From contig MU004237.1 of the NCBI GenBank assembly GCA_010405405.1, positions 290,014 to 354,013 on the forward strand: a stretch of 64,000 bases of DNA, read 5' to 3'. The notes under the pieces are model-generated. The model saw nothing but the letters and a program-made list of their open reading frames with translations, had not been told where the DNA came from and did no database searches. The DNA is from Microthyrium microscopicum (Eukaryota; Ascomycota; Dothideomycetes; Microthyriales; Microthyriaceae). The translations under genes were made by a program, and so were the position numbers. Shown here in pieces: positions 1-12,654 of the stretch; the first letter of the stretch is position 1; each line of letters begins with the position of its first letter.

Positions 1-250
1 GCGGGAGAAGGATTGGCTGCGAGTTCGCCGAGAATATCTGAGAGCTGCGAAATCGGTATTAGTGATCATACTATGGGGACCGAGACCTGCATAACAGACG
101 AGGACATAGTGTTGCGAGCTGAGGCTAAGGAATCCTAATTACATTGTTGAGGTTACCGAGCAGCCGAGCATATTCGTCTAGGACTTCTTGTTCGAGAGGG
201 GTGAGTGTCTCGTCAGGCAAGAGGGAGGATGATTGGGCGGAGGTGGACAT
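1..250 (-). CDS. DAD3: DASH complex subunit Dad3, 5' part (cut by window edge)
   Basis: Dad3 is a small subunit of the DASH/Dam1 ring that couples kinetochores to spindle microtubules. Exon 1 is 250..143 and encodes 36 residues from ATG; it contains the family hallmark LTPLEQEVLDEYARLLGNL. An intron (142..45) has donor gtaatt, a branch-like actaat and acceptor tttcgcag; exon 2 (44..1) continues as NLSDILGELAANPSP and runs off the window. The motif and the in-phase splice agree with the family, which is usually about 80-100 residues, so roughly half is present. Recognition rests on the LEQEVLDEYARLLGNL block; the missing C-terminus cannot be judged. Confidence 0.87.
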
Positions 251-1010
251 GATGAATATGAGATTTGGAGAGCTTAGGGAGGCTTGAGATTGGTATCTTG
301 ATCTAGTCTGTATGTTATAAACATATGATTGTCAATGGAAGTTGGAGTTGGGAATGATTGAAGTGAAGACGCGTCGCGATCGCAACTGGTTAACTAGCGC
401 ATTGATTCGATGCCAAGACTTTCCTCAGCCTTATGGATAAACCTCAACGTTTGCACAGCAAATATAGTTGCCCCCACCAGTTCTGCTCCGTTCAGAATCT
501 AATCGGCAAAACTTTGATACCTTTGGGTGGTCTATCCACAAGGCAACCGGTTCAGTTCGCATTGCAATGCAACTTCAGCGTCACTCAAGCACTTGATATT
601 TCCAAACATCAACCATATCAGACTTCACATAATACATCACAGCACCAACAAATCAACCACCAAATCGTAATTCATAAAACTAATCGCACAAGGCTCACAG
701 CCCAACAGCAAGAGTAACCCTCTCTCGCTTTAAGCATCTTTCAAACAAATCTAAGTGAGCCAGAGCCCGCTACTCCTAACAAGGAGTGTGATAATGGCAC
801 AAAACCAAACCAAGAGCCCCACAGCGCCATTCGCCTAGACAAGTACCGCTTTTTTCGCCAACGCATTGAAGATAGTGAACACAAAAGCTGAACAAAGTAA
901 AACAAAGTAAACGGAGCGACCCAGGTAATAAGGTTAGATAAAAAACGCCATATATGCCAAGTCAATGCAACAAACAGGCTTAGCCCACGACTCCATCCAG
1001 CATGACTGGT
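251..1010. other. Intergenic, DAD3 upstream / kinase downstream
   Basis: This holds the DAD3 promoter side (251 to about 400) and the 3' flank of the kinase gene. A 94-codon frame at 433..717 has a Q/H/T-rich translation with no domain and no splice partner, so I do not call it. Nothing else is seen. Confidence 0.5.
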
Positions 1011-3155
1011 CTATCTTGCTCTCCCTACCATACTCGCATCATGCGCCCGATACGTATCCTCATCATCATGATGTAGCGTAACACTGTTAAACTCCTCAAA
1101 TGGATCCGCTGTTTCCTCGCCCGGTGTTCTTAGACCTGAATCTAGTGGGACGCCCTTTGCCGCCTTGAGATTCGAGCCCAGTGAGCTCATGTCCACGCTG
1201 GCGGATTCCTTGACGTTGCGAAAATTTACGGTATCAATGCCGGTGCGGCCTTGATGTGGAATGATGGGTGGTTTGGAGTGGCGGAGGAGGGCCCAGGAGG
1301 TTGTGCGGAAGAAGGGGTGGGCTTTGATGTCTGATGCGCCGGCGCGGGAGCCGATGCGGCGGAGTTCGTCTTTTGTGAGGAGTTTTTTGATGATTTGTTT
1401 GCAGAGACTGAACAGATGTGGTAAGTATGGTGGATGAATGTAAAGGGAGTGGAAAGATGACTGCTTACTTTGATACTTGAGGATAGCCGGCGCCTTCAGG
1501 AAAGGGGACCTCGTCACGGAGAATGTTGGCGAACGTTGCGTTGCGGTTCTTGCCTTTGAAGGGAGTGGTTCCATACAGCATCTCGTATATGAGGATTCCT
1601 AATGTCCACCAGTCGACGGCACTTGTGTGTCCGCATCCTTTGATTACTTCTGGAGCAATGTATTCTTCTGTACCTACAAAAGAGTTTGTCCGGAAGTCGG
1701 CGATACATGATTTGGTGTCGATTGCGGGTAGATTGCTTGTCGAAGATCCGTTGCGGCCAAGAATCATGGTTGGTGCTCCTCCAGTATCTGATTGTTTTGA
1801 GAGATCGAAATCAGACAACATTATATGGCCGGACTGATGTAGTAAGATGTCTGAAAATGTCAGTATATAGATATCTGAGAGAAGTGGTATAACACACTTT
1901 CTGGCTTGAGATCACGATATATGAATCCCATGAGATGTAGATATTCTAGTGCTGCCGTGACTTCTGCGGCATAAAATCTTGCGGCGTCTTCATCAACACA
2001 TTTGTTGGGTCGCGTTTGTAGTGCTGCATCGTTTAGTATAGATCTCATGATACCGAAAACGGACTAACCTCTGAAGAACTCTCCTCCGCTGCAATATTCC
2101 ATGCAGAGATAAAGCTTGTCCTCCGATTGGAAGGAGTGATACAAAGTAACGATAAAAGGATGATTACTTGTCGCGAGAATTTCTTGCTCCGCTAGAGCTC
2201 TCTTGATCTTGTTTCGCTTGATCATCTCTTTCTTGTCAAGGACTAGATCCAGTCAGTAATCATAACTCGGCCTCTTGACACGCTGTTTCGACATACCCTT
2301 CATCGCATACAGCCTTGTGGACTTCTTTTCCCGGACCAGATAAACCTTGCCAACATCGCCCTTGCCAATAAGTTTTATCTTGTCAAAGCTGCTAGGCCCA
2401 ACTTCCACACTACGGACTTTGATGGAATTGGAACTATACGTCCGTCTAAAGGCGACACTTTCTCGTATTTGACCGGGAGTGGGTATTCCATTAGCTCCTG
2501 GTACGGGTAATAAGTTGCCCATTGGTTCCACAAGACTCAAGGTTGAACCTCCGGCGTGTTGCAGTACAGGCTGTTTCCCTAGCTCTGCAGTAGAAGGCCG
2601 ATCTGAATCCTTGCCTTTGGCAAACAGACCCTGAGCGTTTGGCGCAGAAGCTACGCGACGCAGTTTACGCGCCAATTCCTCTTTGCTTGCTGCCGTAGCC
2701 TTATCCCCGCTCTTTTTTCCCTTTCCTGGTAACGGTGGTGTATCTGGCGGTGAAGATGGTACGCTGCCATCATTGTGATGGCGGATGGCGGGGAGTCCTT
2801 GGTGAACGAAATAGGGATTGGCGTTTGCTGTTGGTGAGAGGGTGACATCTTCAAGCGCGTTGCCTTCGGAGGCTACAGTGGTTGACCGACTGCGGCCAAT
2901 ATGGGGGAGGAATCTGGAATTTCTGAAGGATCTTTCTTTCTCGGGTTTTGAGGGTCTAGATGTTTCGGACGATCTTTGTGACGAGCCTCGCTCATGGTGT
3001 TTGTCGCCGGAGTTTATCCTGAAGAAGCTCTTGATCTTTTGCGTAACTTGTCCGTTGGATGATTGGCGATTGGAAGAAAAGCTGGTGGCACTGAAGACTC
3101 GCGGTTTCTCCTTGTCTTCTTTCGGAAAGGAGAGGTTGCTGAACAGTTGTGTCAT
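1011..3155 (-). CDS. nrc-2: AGC Ser/Thr kinase, NRC-2 / Fpk1-Kin82 (flippase kinase) family
   Basis: Five exons: 3155..2297, 2242..2069, 2023..1898, 1850..1469, 1407..1011; 645 residues, phases all close. Residues 1 to about 250 are Ser/Pro-rich and disordered. The kinase domain starts near residue 253 with the glycine loop [13 protein letters not shown], then the AMK lysine, YRDLKPEN, SDFD in place of DFG, and GTEEYIAPE. The long insert before GTEEYIAPE is typical of this subfamily. It ends with an AGC tail containing [18 protein letters not shown]. Yeast Fpk1/Kin82 phosphorylate the aminophospholipid flippases at the plasma membrane; in Neurospora nrc-2 represses conidiation. The length is close to Neurospora NRC-2 (about 620). 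Function is by family; the splice models are read from the sequence. Confidence 0.93.
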
Positions 3156-4434
3156 TGCGGCGGATCTGAAGCCGCAAAGTGTAGCGAGGGCGGGCTTATG
3201 GTTAGGAGGAGGAGATGATATGGATTGCAGAGAGTAGGATGTCTAGTGAAGGTCGTGAAAACAGTATTTGGTGGATTGGTAATTGACAAAGAAGGGTCAC
3301 AGGATGGAGATGATCAGTATTGAGCTAGGACCTGGTGGTGGATTCGGATGTGGAGAGGGGGCAAGGAAGGGGCTGAAAGGTGTGACAGGCTTTCGGTCGA
3401 AGAGGGGAGTATTGAGAGGGCAAGGATTAATAAATACGGTTGAAATTGTGTGGCGCATCAGTGAACGATGGGAGAGTCTGGAGAAGAATGGGTTGTAAAG
3501 GTGATCAATCAGCCTGAGAGCGCAGTACTCTGGAGAGCCATGAAGTCGAGGAAGTTGAAGGAGTTGATGCTGCAATGCCAAGCTGGGGGATTAATAATTG
3601 GTGGAGTGTCGTTTGCGACTGCGGTCTAGAGGGACTTAAAGAACAGCATCCGGCGGCGTGGCTTGTCAGTTCCAACCTCCACAGCAACCACTTTATTGAC
3701 TGTCTCTTCAATAGTCGGGATGACAACTTCAATATCTCATTATCAAGGTCACTTACCACTCCTGATATTTGTGATCATACATGCTGAATGAAGCATTTAT
3801 TCACATGTGAGGTACTTGTTTCCTTTTTCTCCTTCTTTGCCCGCAATGCCCGCAATGGCTGGTTCATGTGTAACTTGCGCTTGCCGAGCTCGCCCTTACG
3901 GAACATCAATTCCATCTTATGATTAGATCAGGATCTAGATCTAGACTCTTATCTTCAACATCTAGACAACTCCAATATCAACTTTTGCTCCTCGGAGAGC
4001 TACTTATCTCCAACACATCTTGCGCCACTGCTATCAGTCACTTCTGTACTCCTTTCTGTTGCTTCGAAGCTTCGATATGCTTTATAGCCTCAACAAAGGA
4101 CAGAATGACTGGCACGCTCATCTCCATGGTGTTGGGCGCTATGCTTTTACACCAAGGCCATACCGATTGCGTATCGCATCAGCTGACTGCCCAACTCTCT
4201 CTGTATTCAATTCAAGAATTCCAACCATCGACTTGATTTGAGTAGGAGGTAGTATATTACGTCTTATGATGATAACTCACGATATCAGCCATAATTGATG
4301 GCGACCTCCGACGTACCTGAGGGCACCTATTCACTTTAACCACGTATCGGCACACCATTGAGTTCCACTACTTTTCTACAAGTATACGGAGTACATCTTT
4401 CAACACTGACATCAAAGCGTGGCATCACTCCCAT
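3156..4434. other. Intergenic: kinase leader/promoter and GNAT 3' flank
   Basis: About 1.3 kb. The part next to 3156 is purine-rich on the plus strand (pyrimidine-rich on the coding strand), as is usual for fungal 5' leaders. Short frames here overlap each other on both strands without domain content. No gene is supportable. Confidence 0.5.
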
Positions 4435-5403
4435 CTACCCTCCCAGGTTCTCCAAGTCACCAAGAATCTCAACCACCCGATCCAAATGAATCCTCACCCA
4501 ATAAACAATCCCTCCCTGCACCCCTCCAATACTCTCACAAACCATTCTACTCGCCAAATTCTCAACATCAACATCCACATGCCCCAATCCCATCTCCTCC
4601 ACATCCATCCTCATCAACCGCACCGACAGCATCTTAGCTAGTCCCTGTCCTCTCCAATCCTCCTCCACATGCAAACTCACCAAACTCCCATCCACACCCG
4701 AATACGCCCACGCTATCGGCCGCTCACCCTGCCATATCGCGACAGAGGTTAGCCTTGCGAGCGTACTACTCTGCCGAGGAATTGATGAGCGCTCGCGCAC
4801 AAATTCCACATCCGCCGGTGTATTCATCGTGCCCCAGCTCAATCCATCAGGGAGAGGGAAGTCGGCAGGTAGGTTGGACAGGGGGACGATGTACTTGATA
4901 TACGGAGTATGCGCGAGCGCTATATGTTCGGGAGATAAGACGTCTGCTAGTATATCCTTGACGCGCTCGTCGATGGAGCCGGCGAGTAAGATACTGTTGT
5001 TGGAATAGTGGGAAGCGTATTCACTATTTTCGCTGACGGTCTGGCCTGCGTGGATGCTGGTGGGGATGGGAAGGTTGGCGATGTGGGCGTAGATGGTGAG
5101 GATGTTGTGTCGGCAGCTGGGACAGTTTGGTGGACAGCTTGGTCTTGTAGATGATGAATTGGATTGGATGGAGGAGTAGGTCCAGGCTTCCGTTTCTGGG
5201 CGCAGGGCGCGATCTAGGAAGGTTATGGCGAAGCAGTTGGGTGGAGTAGTAGAGGGTGGGAACGTTGCGAGGAGAATGGCGGAAGGTGTTGTAAAGTTGT
5301 GTTGGATGCGTCCATAGAGGGCAATGCTTTCAGGTAAGAGATCGCGGAGGAGGGGTAGAGTTGTTGAGCCATCTAGCGGATGAGCGTAGATTTGAGTCGG
5401 CAT
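4435..5403 (-). CDS. GNAT-family N-acetyltransferase (FR47-like)
   Basis: A single exon of 322 residues. The frame is open to 5424, but the codon there is TTG, so the first ATG (5403, MPTQIYAH) is taken. The C-terminal part, about residues 225-310, reads IAWAYSGVDGSLVSLHVEEDW followed by RGQGLAKMLSVRLM. This is the GNAT motif A acetyl-CoA loop (R/Q-x-x-G-x-G/A) preceded by the beta4 strand. The N-terminal 200 residues contain a C-P-P-N-C-P-S-C-R-H cluster that looks like a small metal-binding insert. The overall architecture resembles FR47-type glycine N-acyltransferase-like proteins, in which the N-half is degenerate. The substrate is unknown. No intron signals are needed. Confidence 0.8.
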   Translation of the reverse strand: MPTQIYAHPLDGSTTLPLLRDLLPESIALYGRIQHNFTTPSAILLATFPPSTTPPNCFAITFLDRALRPETEAWTYSSIQSNSSSTRPSCPPNCPSCRHNILTIYAHIANLPIPTSIHAGQTVSENSEYASHYSNNSILLAGSIDERVKDILADVLSPEHIALAHTPYIKYIVPLSNLPADFPLPDGLSWGTMNTPADVEFVRERSSIPRQSSTLARLTSVAIWQGERPIAWAYSGVDGSLVSLHVEEDWRGQGLAKMLSVRLMRMDVEEMGLGHVDVDVENLASRMVCESIGGVQGGIVYWVRIHLDRVVEILGDLENLGG

Positions 5404-8400
5404 TGTAGAGGGATTTGGGATCAATGGATCTCAATGGTTTAAAAAAGATGTAAGAAAGAAGGTAAGTTCGGCGTGATAAATTTGCATCTGGGAAGGGTTG
5501 CTTTGATAATTAGTAGTCATGAGGCTGATATCTATTCTGGTGAGTCAAGAGGGCTAGCATATCCGATGACTGGCCGGTTCAAACGTCAAGATGCATCAAG
5601 AACCCTAAAGTTGAACACGATCAGCTCAAGGGGAGAGATATATGACATCTTATGAGGTACCTACTAGTAGATAGTCCATGGTGTATCTTGAATGGACATA
5701 AATGTCGAGAGCTATCTCGGGGGACCAACAATAGAACGCGGCACCAACCCGATAGCGAAACCAGGCATTTCAAGTCCTCGCTATATGGGCAGTATGAAAG
5801 TAGAGCTCACCAGGCTGAGGCTCAAAAACAGTGCTGTGATTGGATGTCGGAGGATCCTTCAGCCAATTAAGACTTGGGAAATGCTTTGAATAATCGTTCT
5901 GAACAGTTTGAGGCAATAGCCTAGAGATTCCAAGCGCAAACGATCAAGTACCTACTGGACTGAGAAGTCAATACAGAGGCAAACTTTTTTAGTGCTGCTA
6001 TTCATCTTCTAAGGAAGGTCAGCTCTACGGAGGTGATGTTAGATATCAATATCAACATTGTCTTCTTTGAGAACGACCTAGTACAGTATGCTTCTAGCGC
6101 TCCGGTATAAAAACAGCTGTAGAATGCTCGTTCTTTAGCTCGTTGTCAAGAAGGGAGATTAGCAAAGTATGGCAGTAAGTTCGAGTATATCCAAGGAACA
6201 TTAAGATACTTAGCATTTTGTCCTCAGATTCCTGATTACAGTGTATGGGAAACAGATCACAGACAACATCAACAGCATCAAGATGTGAAGGTTAACTGCA
6301 TTGTCAAGCGGCCATACCTTAACGACAGTAAGACAACAGTTTGTTGTTGACTCGCATCGGCTACAAGTAACTCTTCGCAAATTGAATGAAGATCAATTTG
6401 CTGTAAACAAGGCATACAACATCAATGTGATGATTCTGCTCCAAAGCACAACATAGCAGAATCCAAAGATTCACCACGTTTACAAGATTGAAACAAAAAC
6501 ATCCTTCCTTCCATCTAAACTATTGTGGAGAACTCCAAAAAAATGTTTTACAAAACCTCATCTTTTGAAACCTGAAACTTCACGTTTCCAAATATCGCCA
6601 CTGTCGAATCCATCAAATGATATCATGTCTGAAACATTCCTCCAGTACAATGGCTGTGAAGCCAGTGATATGGATGCAGGAACAGGCATTGCGATCCTTA
6701 ATGCTGCATTGGACTTGATACAATATCAGTGCACAAGTGCTCGAAAGGAATTGCATCGACTACTATGCAATTCTGATGGGTCAAGCTGTCTTTTAAAGTT
6801 TTTAATCTGATACATCAAATGCCAGACTAGATTTGACAAATGTGAGCGTGAGTCGTGACACGTCCAAGTAGTTGAAAAGCTGGTGGATGTGCGGTTGTCA
6901 CTTGTCACTTGTCATCGTTTCAGCCTCAAGGATGTGCGGTTATCAACAAGGTCAGACACATTATGATCGGCCTCATTATTATTGCGGTATTGCTTGAACT
7001 TACCAAAACAATGGCCAATCACTAATCAATAACTGGTGGAAGCAATGTTCGCAACCTCGAAGAAGTTACAAGACAGATTGCAATATTCGCAATACTTCCC
7101 CAAGATCCAAATGATCCCAGATCCAGGGGAAAGAATCCAGCAAGATCCACACAAAGCCATGACGCCAAAGAAAGGTTCAAAAGGTCTGGCCAAGCGAGAA
7201 AACTTTAAAAGCTCTCGAGGCCTCACCGTTCAAGACTTGAAAAGAGTGGTTGCTTTGGCGTTGAAATGCCCAGACTCGCTACCGTAAAGGCGCGAAAGGG
7301 GAAATTGCGATGGAGTGGATTGATGGTTCGCGCGTGCGCTAACAGCGCTGGGCTGGAGAATAGGCTGAGAAAGCCACGCGATGGAACAAAAAACACCAAA
7401 ACCGCGTTTGCGCCTCTTACGTTAGTCTAATTTCGGAGGATTTATTTTTCTTACTGCTCCCCGCATTTTTGGTTGCTCGGACGTGTTGATGTTTGGATAC
7501 CGGTAACCGGTACTTGCTGAATATATGCCAGCGCTTCAGTTGACAGAAATGGGAGGGAATGCAATGAAGCAAGAAGATAAGTCTTGCGGAACATGAACTG
7601 AATTTGGAGGAAGGGATGTCATCTTATGGGGGCCGGATGTCGCCTGTGGCCGGGAGTTCGCTGTGCGGATCAACTTGCGTTGTATGATTTATTGTCAATC
7701 ATTGCAGGTGAAGATCGGCTGTTGCAGCGGCTAGGGGTGTTCGCTTGCAACCGAAAAGGAGATTCTCTGACTTCTAAAGACTTGCTGTTTTGGGAAATTG
7801 AGAGATAAATAAAGATTGGGGGTTGAACGTAGTGATCAGTACATGTCTGATAGCAATAATTGGAGGTGTGAGATCTAAGATTTCGCATTGCATTTCATAG
7901 GTATAACAATATGTTAAAAGACTTTGAAGTCAGGTGTTTCAGGATATTTTGATAGTACATAAAGCTCGTTCCTAACTTCGTAAGGCAAGCAGTCCGTTGA
8001 CCCCTTGCTGTCAAGTGGTATCCGTAATCCGTACTTCGTGGTCTTGGACGCTTCTTCACATGTCCATCTGGCATCGTGGTCCAAAATCGCGTAGTTACTC
8101 GTAAGTGAAATCGGTCCCTGAACCAGAAAGTGCTCTCTGGATTTAATAGCGAAGGCTTCTGGATCTCGACGAGTTCATCGAGGCGTAGAGGATCGGTTTT
8201 GTAGCGAACTCGATGCTCTGAGGTTGAGCAGGGGGTACGCCACGAGCTGCTGGTGCGACAAGAGGTTCACACTAAACCCTTTCGGTAACATGTATTCAGG
8301 AACAAGTGGATTGATGCGGTTCAAATTAGGGAGATCAAAAAGACGCCAGAAAACGGCTAGCAAGGTGTTTGAACAAGGCGACGCGGAGCCGGCCCCTGAC

Positions 8401-9769
8401 ATTAGTCGACATGCATGTGCTCCAGGGCCTGGCATCATCAAAGAGTCCTTGACCAGAACCACCACCAAACTGTCCAAACTGTCGCAAAGACCACCAAAAC
8501 CACCACAACTGCTCCACATATCACTTCAGTACCGTGGATGTGCCCGTATTTGACCACTTCTGATCCCAGTCGGCCGACATCAGCAAGGTGTTTCCATACT
8601 CCACCAGTCCACATGGCTTTTGACATGCCCGTCGTCAAACCCAGCTCATCCTTCCTTTGACCCTTCCAAAGGGCCCAATTGCATCTTTGTTTCTCACTTC
8701 TCTGGCAGACTTTTGGTAATATTTGCGTTGAGCAATATCAAGGCACCCGGCAGAGGATTCCACATGCACGGCAGCGCGTCATTCCTTGTGTAGCACCACT
8801 GCACTCTTTGCACCACCTTCTTTTCCGTTTCTTGCTGCTCCACCTGCTTCGTGCCCCGTACACTCTCTTCCACCCCAGGCTCGCCAGGTCGCTGTCGCTC
8901 CTTTGTTATTCTATTCCCATTTCCATTTCCATCTCTATCTTGATCTCCTTGCTCTCTGTGAGAGTCCCCCAGCAAGTCGACTCTTGCCATCAACTCCAAG
9001 CCCTTGACGGACATCAATGAGCCCTGCCAATCATAACAATTCAATCACAGAGACCCTCTCCACTGCTTTTAATCTGCGACGACTTTCTTCGCGTAGGTCC
9101 ACAGCCCCAGGTCTTTGGCCTTACTCACGCTCTTTTCGGGCTCTCAATACAATCGGATTGGCTTATCGTATTTCGAATACACCTTACTTCCAGGGTGTAG
9201 CTTCGCTCACGCAGTTTTAATCTCGACCTCGTGCTATCAGCAACTACCACCTGGAATCCCTAGGAGCTGGAAAGCCCGACCTTCAATCATTTCATCATCC
9301 CGCTGGATCAATTCATTAACTACCTATTCTATCATCTAGACATCAACCAAGGAGCCTAGTCACTGGCGACCAACCCCTTAGGCGACACATCGTACCACCA
9401 ACCATTTATTATATCCGCGGCTATCGTGAGGCTCCATCTTCAATACCTCAATCTGCACCGCCGTAGTTTAGACTCTGACCGGGCAATTCATCGGAATCTA
9501 TTCTTGGTCCCTCGTGGTATACGGCATATCGGCGCTTCAAGCCAACGCAACGATTTCCGAGCCTCCAAGATCCACATCTCAGGTTGGACAAGATTGTGGC
9601 TCTGCGTCATTCATCATTACACAACATAACACTGCGCCCCGCCGACATGATGAACTTTGGTCAGAATCGCTGATTGCTTTCTGAGATTGACCATCTAGGC
9701 AGTTATCCAGCCCGAGTGGTTTCGCTACCATATTATCCTTAGCTCGCCCCGTACACATCGATATCGATC
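5404..9769. other. 4.4 kb without a supportable gene
   Basis: All six frames are broken by stops; the longest frames are 95-114 codons and mutually overlapping. 5650-6500 is A/T-richer and reads as short broken pieces on the plus strand. 8430-8510 is CCA/CAA-rich. 8800-8960 is a pyrimidine-rich stretch with TTTCCA repeats that fits a 5' leader of the kelch gene. A tandem ACCGGT lies at about 7499-7512. No splice chain gave a recognisable protein. The region may contain a decayed element or non-coding transcripts, but I cannot show it. Confidence 0.45.
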
Positions 9770-12220
9770 ATGGGGATATCGAGACCGCCAATCGACCTTA
9801 ATGGCGCCTGTTCGACCGTTTACAACAATACTCTATTTCTATACTCAGCCGCGGGATTTCAGGAAATACCACTGACCGACGGGGCAAAGTGGAAAGTACT
9901 TCCACCAGGTGTATCAGTATCTGGAGGGGTTTGCGTAAATGCACTGATTCCTGGAAATGATGCAGCATCTGCGCTATACATCGTTGGAGGCAGTGCAAAC
10001 TCAACGGAACCCAACTATCCTGGAATGCAGCGTTACGTCTACTCATCTGGCACATGGGAGAACATACAAACCCAAGTACTGGTCGCGCAAAATCGCCGAA
10101 ATCATGGCGCGGCATTCTTACAAGAATCTGGATCCATCGCAATATATGCAGGCTCACAGGATTCTGCAAACACCAATCCTTCATCACAAACTTTTCTAAT
10201 TTCTACACAACCACCATATAGCGTTCTTTCATTCACATCTACCGCTCCCCCACTAACTGCCCCCATGTTTATGCCTTGGAACGAATCTCATGCTTTGATG
10301 GTCGGTGGATCAACCGACAACAAGAAGTTGTATCTTTTTGGCCGAGGGGGATGGTCTGATCTAGGTACAACAATACCTGAACCCATAGCTAATGACGAGA
10401 CCCATTGTACAGTGGCAACCGGCGACGATGGTACCAAAGTGCTACAAGAATACAATCTTGGAGTATCACCCAACACTCTAACAAGATATCTACTCTGGAG
10501 CAATGGCCAGCCAGCTCCGGTTGGTACTCTTATTGGAGCACCAAAAGGGGCAAAGCGGAAAAGAGACTCGACGGGAACCTGGCCAGCGTACAACGCATCT
10601 GGAGCACCAACAGAAATACGGCAGGACTTTTCCATTGCTCAAGCACCGAATGGCTATGCCATAATATCAGGAGGTAGTGATTCTAATCCTGTAGTAATAT
10701 TTAACGAAAAACAAAACGCATGGGTTGATACCACCTCGGTATTTGGGAATCAACCTCAGACTCCATTAATCAATCCATCATCCACAGCAAAGTCAAGCTC
10801 TGCTGCATCAACATCAACTTCCAAGCCCAGTACTACAGCAGCAGCCGGTGCAGGCGGATCAACAAGTCATGGACTCGTCGTCCTTGGAGCCACTTTAGGA
10901 GCCATTCTTGGAGTCGCTGCTCTACTGGTTGCCATCTTGCTCTTCCTTAAGAGACGATCAGACAAGAAAGCAATGGAAGCAGAAGGAGGCAGATCAAACG
11001 AGAAAAATAATCGTCTCAGCTTTGCAGACCAAGGTGCCGCGGATTTGAGTGTAGAGAAGCCTTTAGACCGGTCATATCATGACTCGATAACCTCTCTCCA
11101 GATCTTTCAAGGCAAAGCCCCTGGTCATCGTCGCGGCCAAAACAGTGATAGCAGTACAGCAGGCCTCGTCCACAACAAGAGCGCCCTTGGTACTCATGAA
11201 CCCTTGGAGCTCAACAACATAGGCAACCAATCTCCTCAAGCCAGTCGTGTCAACACACCACAATATAATCCCGAGACGCAACAATACGGCGAACTCGACC
11301 GTGGTGAACAAAGCCGCTCTGCAGGCTGGTCCCAATACTTCAATGGCAACAATGTCACCGACTTGGGAGCCGGAGCAGCCGCCGGCGCAGCAGCAGGTGG
11401 TGCTCTGGCCGCTCACCACCATCATAATCAACAGCAACAACACCAGCAGCAAGGCGGTATTGGCCACAAAGGCACCTTCCTACACGACCCCCACCACTCC
11501 ACGCAATCCTCCTTCTCCGGCAGCGACTATGACGAATCTCGCCGCACCACCTCCAACATGCGCCCTCTGGAACTAAATCTTGGCCCCAAATTCGACAGTG
11601 ACCGCATCCGTCGATCTCGCGACATAGGACCAACACGCGACGGCCACGACAGCTTCAACTTTGTAGCTGGCCGCGCCATCTCCACCGGCTCTGGCTACTC
11701 ATCCGTGTACTACGCCGACGATCCGCAACGCGTCAGCCAAATATCCGCCATCATGCCCGTGCCGCCCATCGGTTCGTCACAATACGGCAACGCGTTCGCG
11801 AATCGTCCAAGTACGGCGCCTGGCCACATCGCAACAAACATTTACGCAGTCCCACATCCGCAACCCGTGATGCCGCCGCTAAGGACAATGAACAGCGGCC
11901 AAGCGACCCCAGGCGCCGTATCAAGTCACATGGCAGCAATACCACAGAGCGCAGTCACATATAACACCAGCAGCAGCAGTGATTCCGGCGCAGCCCTCGC
12001 CCACGAATTCCCCATGCCAGCCGTCTACGACTCGCCGCAACGAGCCCTCCCCGCCTTCCCAAGAATAGCAGGACGAGGAGACAGCGCCGCCGGTCCCAGT
12101 GGAGCAAACAGCCCAATGCCAGAGTCACAGCCACGCTCCGGCCCAGTGTTACGCAAAATGACAGGCAGCGAAGATATGTCCTGGCTAAACATCAATGCGC
12201 CAGCGGGACGACCGATATAG
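9770..12220 (+). CDS. Kelch/galactose-oxidase-like single-pass membrane protein
   Basis: One exon, 816 residues. The N-terminal ~320 residues carry kelch-like strands (ALYIVGGSANS, SIAIYAGSQDS, HALMVGGSTDN, YAIISGGSDSN), which suggests an extracellular or lumenal beta-propeller. A Ser/Thr/Ala-rich linker then leads to one transmembrane helix at about residues 367-393 (GLVVLGATLGAILGVAALLV), followed by the basic stop-transfer KRRSDKK. The ~420-residue cytoplasmic tail is low complexity with Gly/Ala, His and Gln runs near residues 525-565. There is no N-terminal signal peptide in this frame, so an upstream exon or signal-anchor topology is possible. Related fungal proteins are often labelled 'Clf1-like', which looks like a transferred name. 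The conserved PPIDLNGACSTVYNNTLF start argues that the first ATG is right. Confidence 0.8.
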   Translation: MGISRPPIDLNGACSTVYNNTLFLYSAAGFQEIPLTDGAKWKVLPPGVSVSGGVCVNALIPGNDAASALYIVGGSANSTEPNYPGMQRYVYSSGTWENIQTQVLVAQNRRNHGAAFLQESGSIAIYAGSQDSANTNPSSQTFLISTQPPYSVLSFTSTAPPLTAPMFMPWNESHALMVGGSTDNKKLYLFGRGGWSDLGTTIPEPIANDETHCTVATGDDGTKVLQEYNLGVSPNTLTRYLLWSNGQPAPVGTLIGAPKGAKRKRDSTGTWPAYNASGAPTEIRQDFSIAQAPNGYAIISGGSDSNPVVIFNEKQNAWVDTTSVFGNQPQTPLINPSSTAKSSSAASTSTSKPSTTAAAGAGGSTSHGLVVLGATLGAILGVAALLVAILLFLKRRSDKKAMEAEGGRSNEKNNRLSFADQGAADLSVEKPLDRSYHDSITSLQIFQGKAPGHRRGQNSDSSTAGLVHNKSALGTHEPLELNNIGNQSPQASRVNTPQYNPETQQYGELDRGEQSRSAGWSQYFNGNNVTDLGAGAAAGAAAGGALAAHHHHNQQQQHQQQGGIGHKGTFLHDPHHSTQSSFSGSDYDESRRTTSNMRPLELNLGPKFDSDRIRRSRDIGPTRDGHDSFNFVAGRAISTGSGYSSVYYADDPQRVSQISAIMPVPPIGSSQYGNAFANRPSTAPGHIATNIYAVPHPQPVMPPLRTMNSGQATPGAVSSHMAAIPQSAVTYNTSSSSDSGAALAHEFPMPAVYDSPQRALPAFPRIAGRGDSAAGPSGANSPMPESQPRSGPVLRKMTGSEDMSWLNINAPAGRPI

Positions 12221-12654
12221 AACCCCACCAGGTGATGAACCATACCACCACCCATGAAAGAGGAGGAAATCATATTTTCTTGTATTGTATTAATGTCTTA
12301 TACCAAAACGAACACCCAAGGTGCTTTACCCGCTCGGCGGAGCGTGAGCATGTGTCACTATTATTCTATTTCTTCTTCATCTTCTTTTTATTAGCGTCAT
12401 TGGGCACCATTTTTATTTCTGTATATACGGGAAAAACTAGCTATTGCGGTTTAAGCATGGTGCTATGTATGGGTTGTTAGAGGTGTGGAGGTGGTGGCTG
12501 TATGATGATTGGAAGTGTATGTTGGTAATGTCTTTGGGAATGTGGTGAATGTGGGAGGATGGCGGATTATATATGTTGGTGGTGGAGGTGGTGAATGAGA
12601 CAAGATTAAAGAATCTGCTGCGTTCTCTCGTGAAATGCTTGTGCTGGGATGTAG

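Noticed and set aside
5650-6500. Possible broken retroelement remnant
   Set aside because: A few phrases looked vaguely like a polymerase region, but no motif, terminal repeat or continuous frame supports it.
7036-7287. 83-codon frame in the 5.4-9.8 kb gap
   Set aside because: Lys/Gln-rich translation without domain, and an equally long opposed frame on the other strand.
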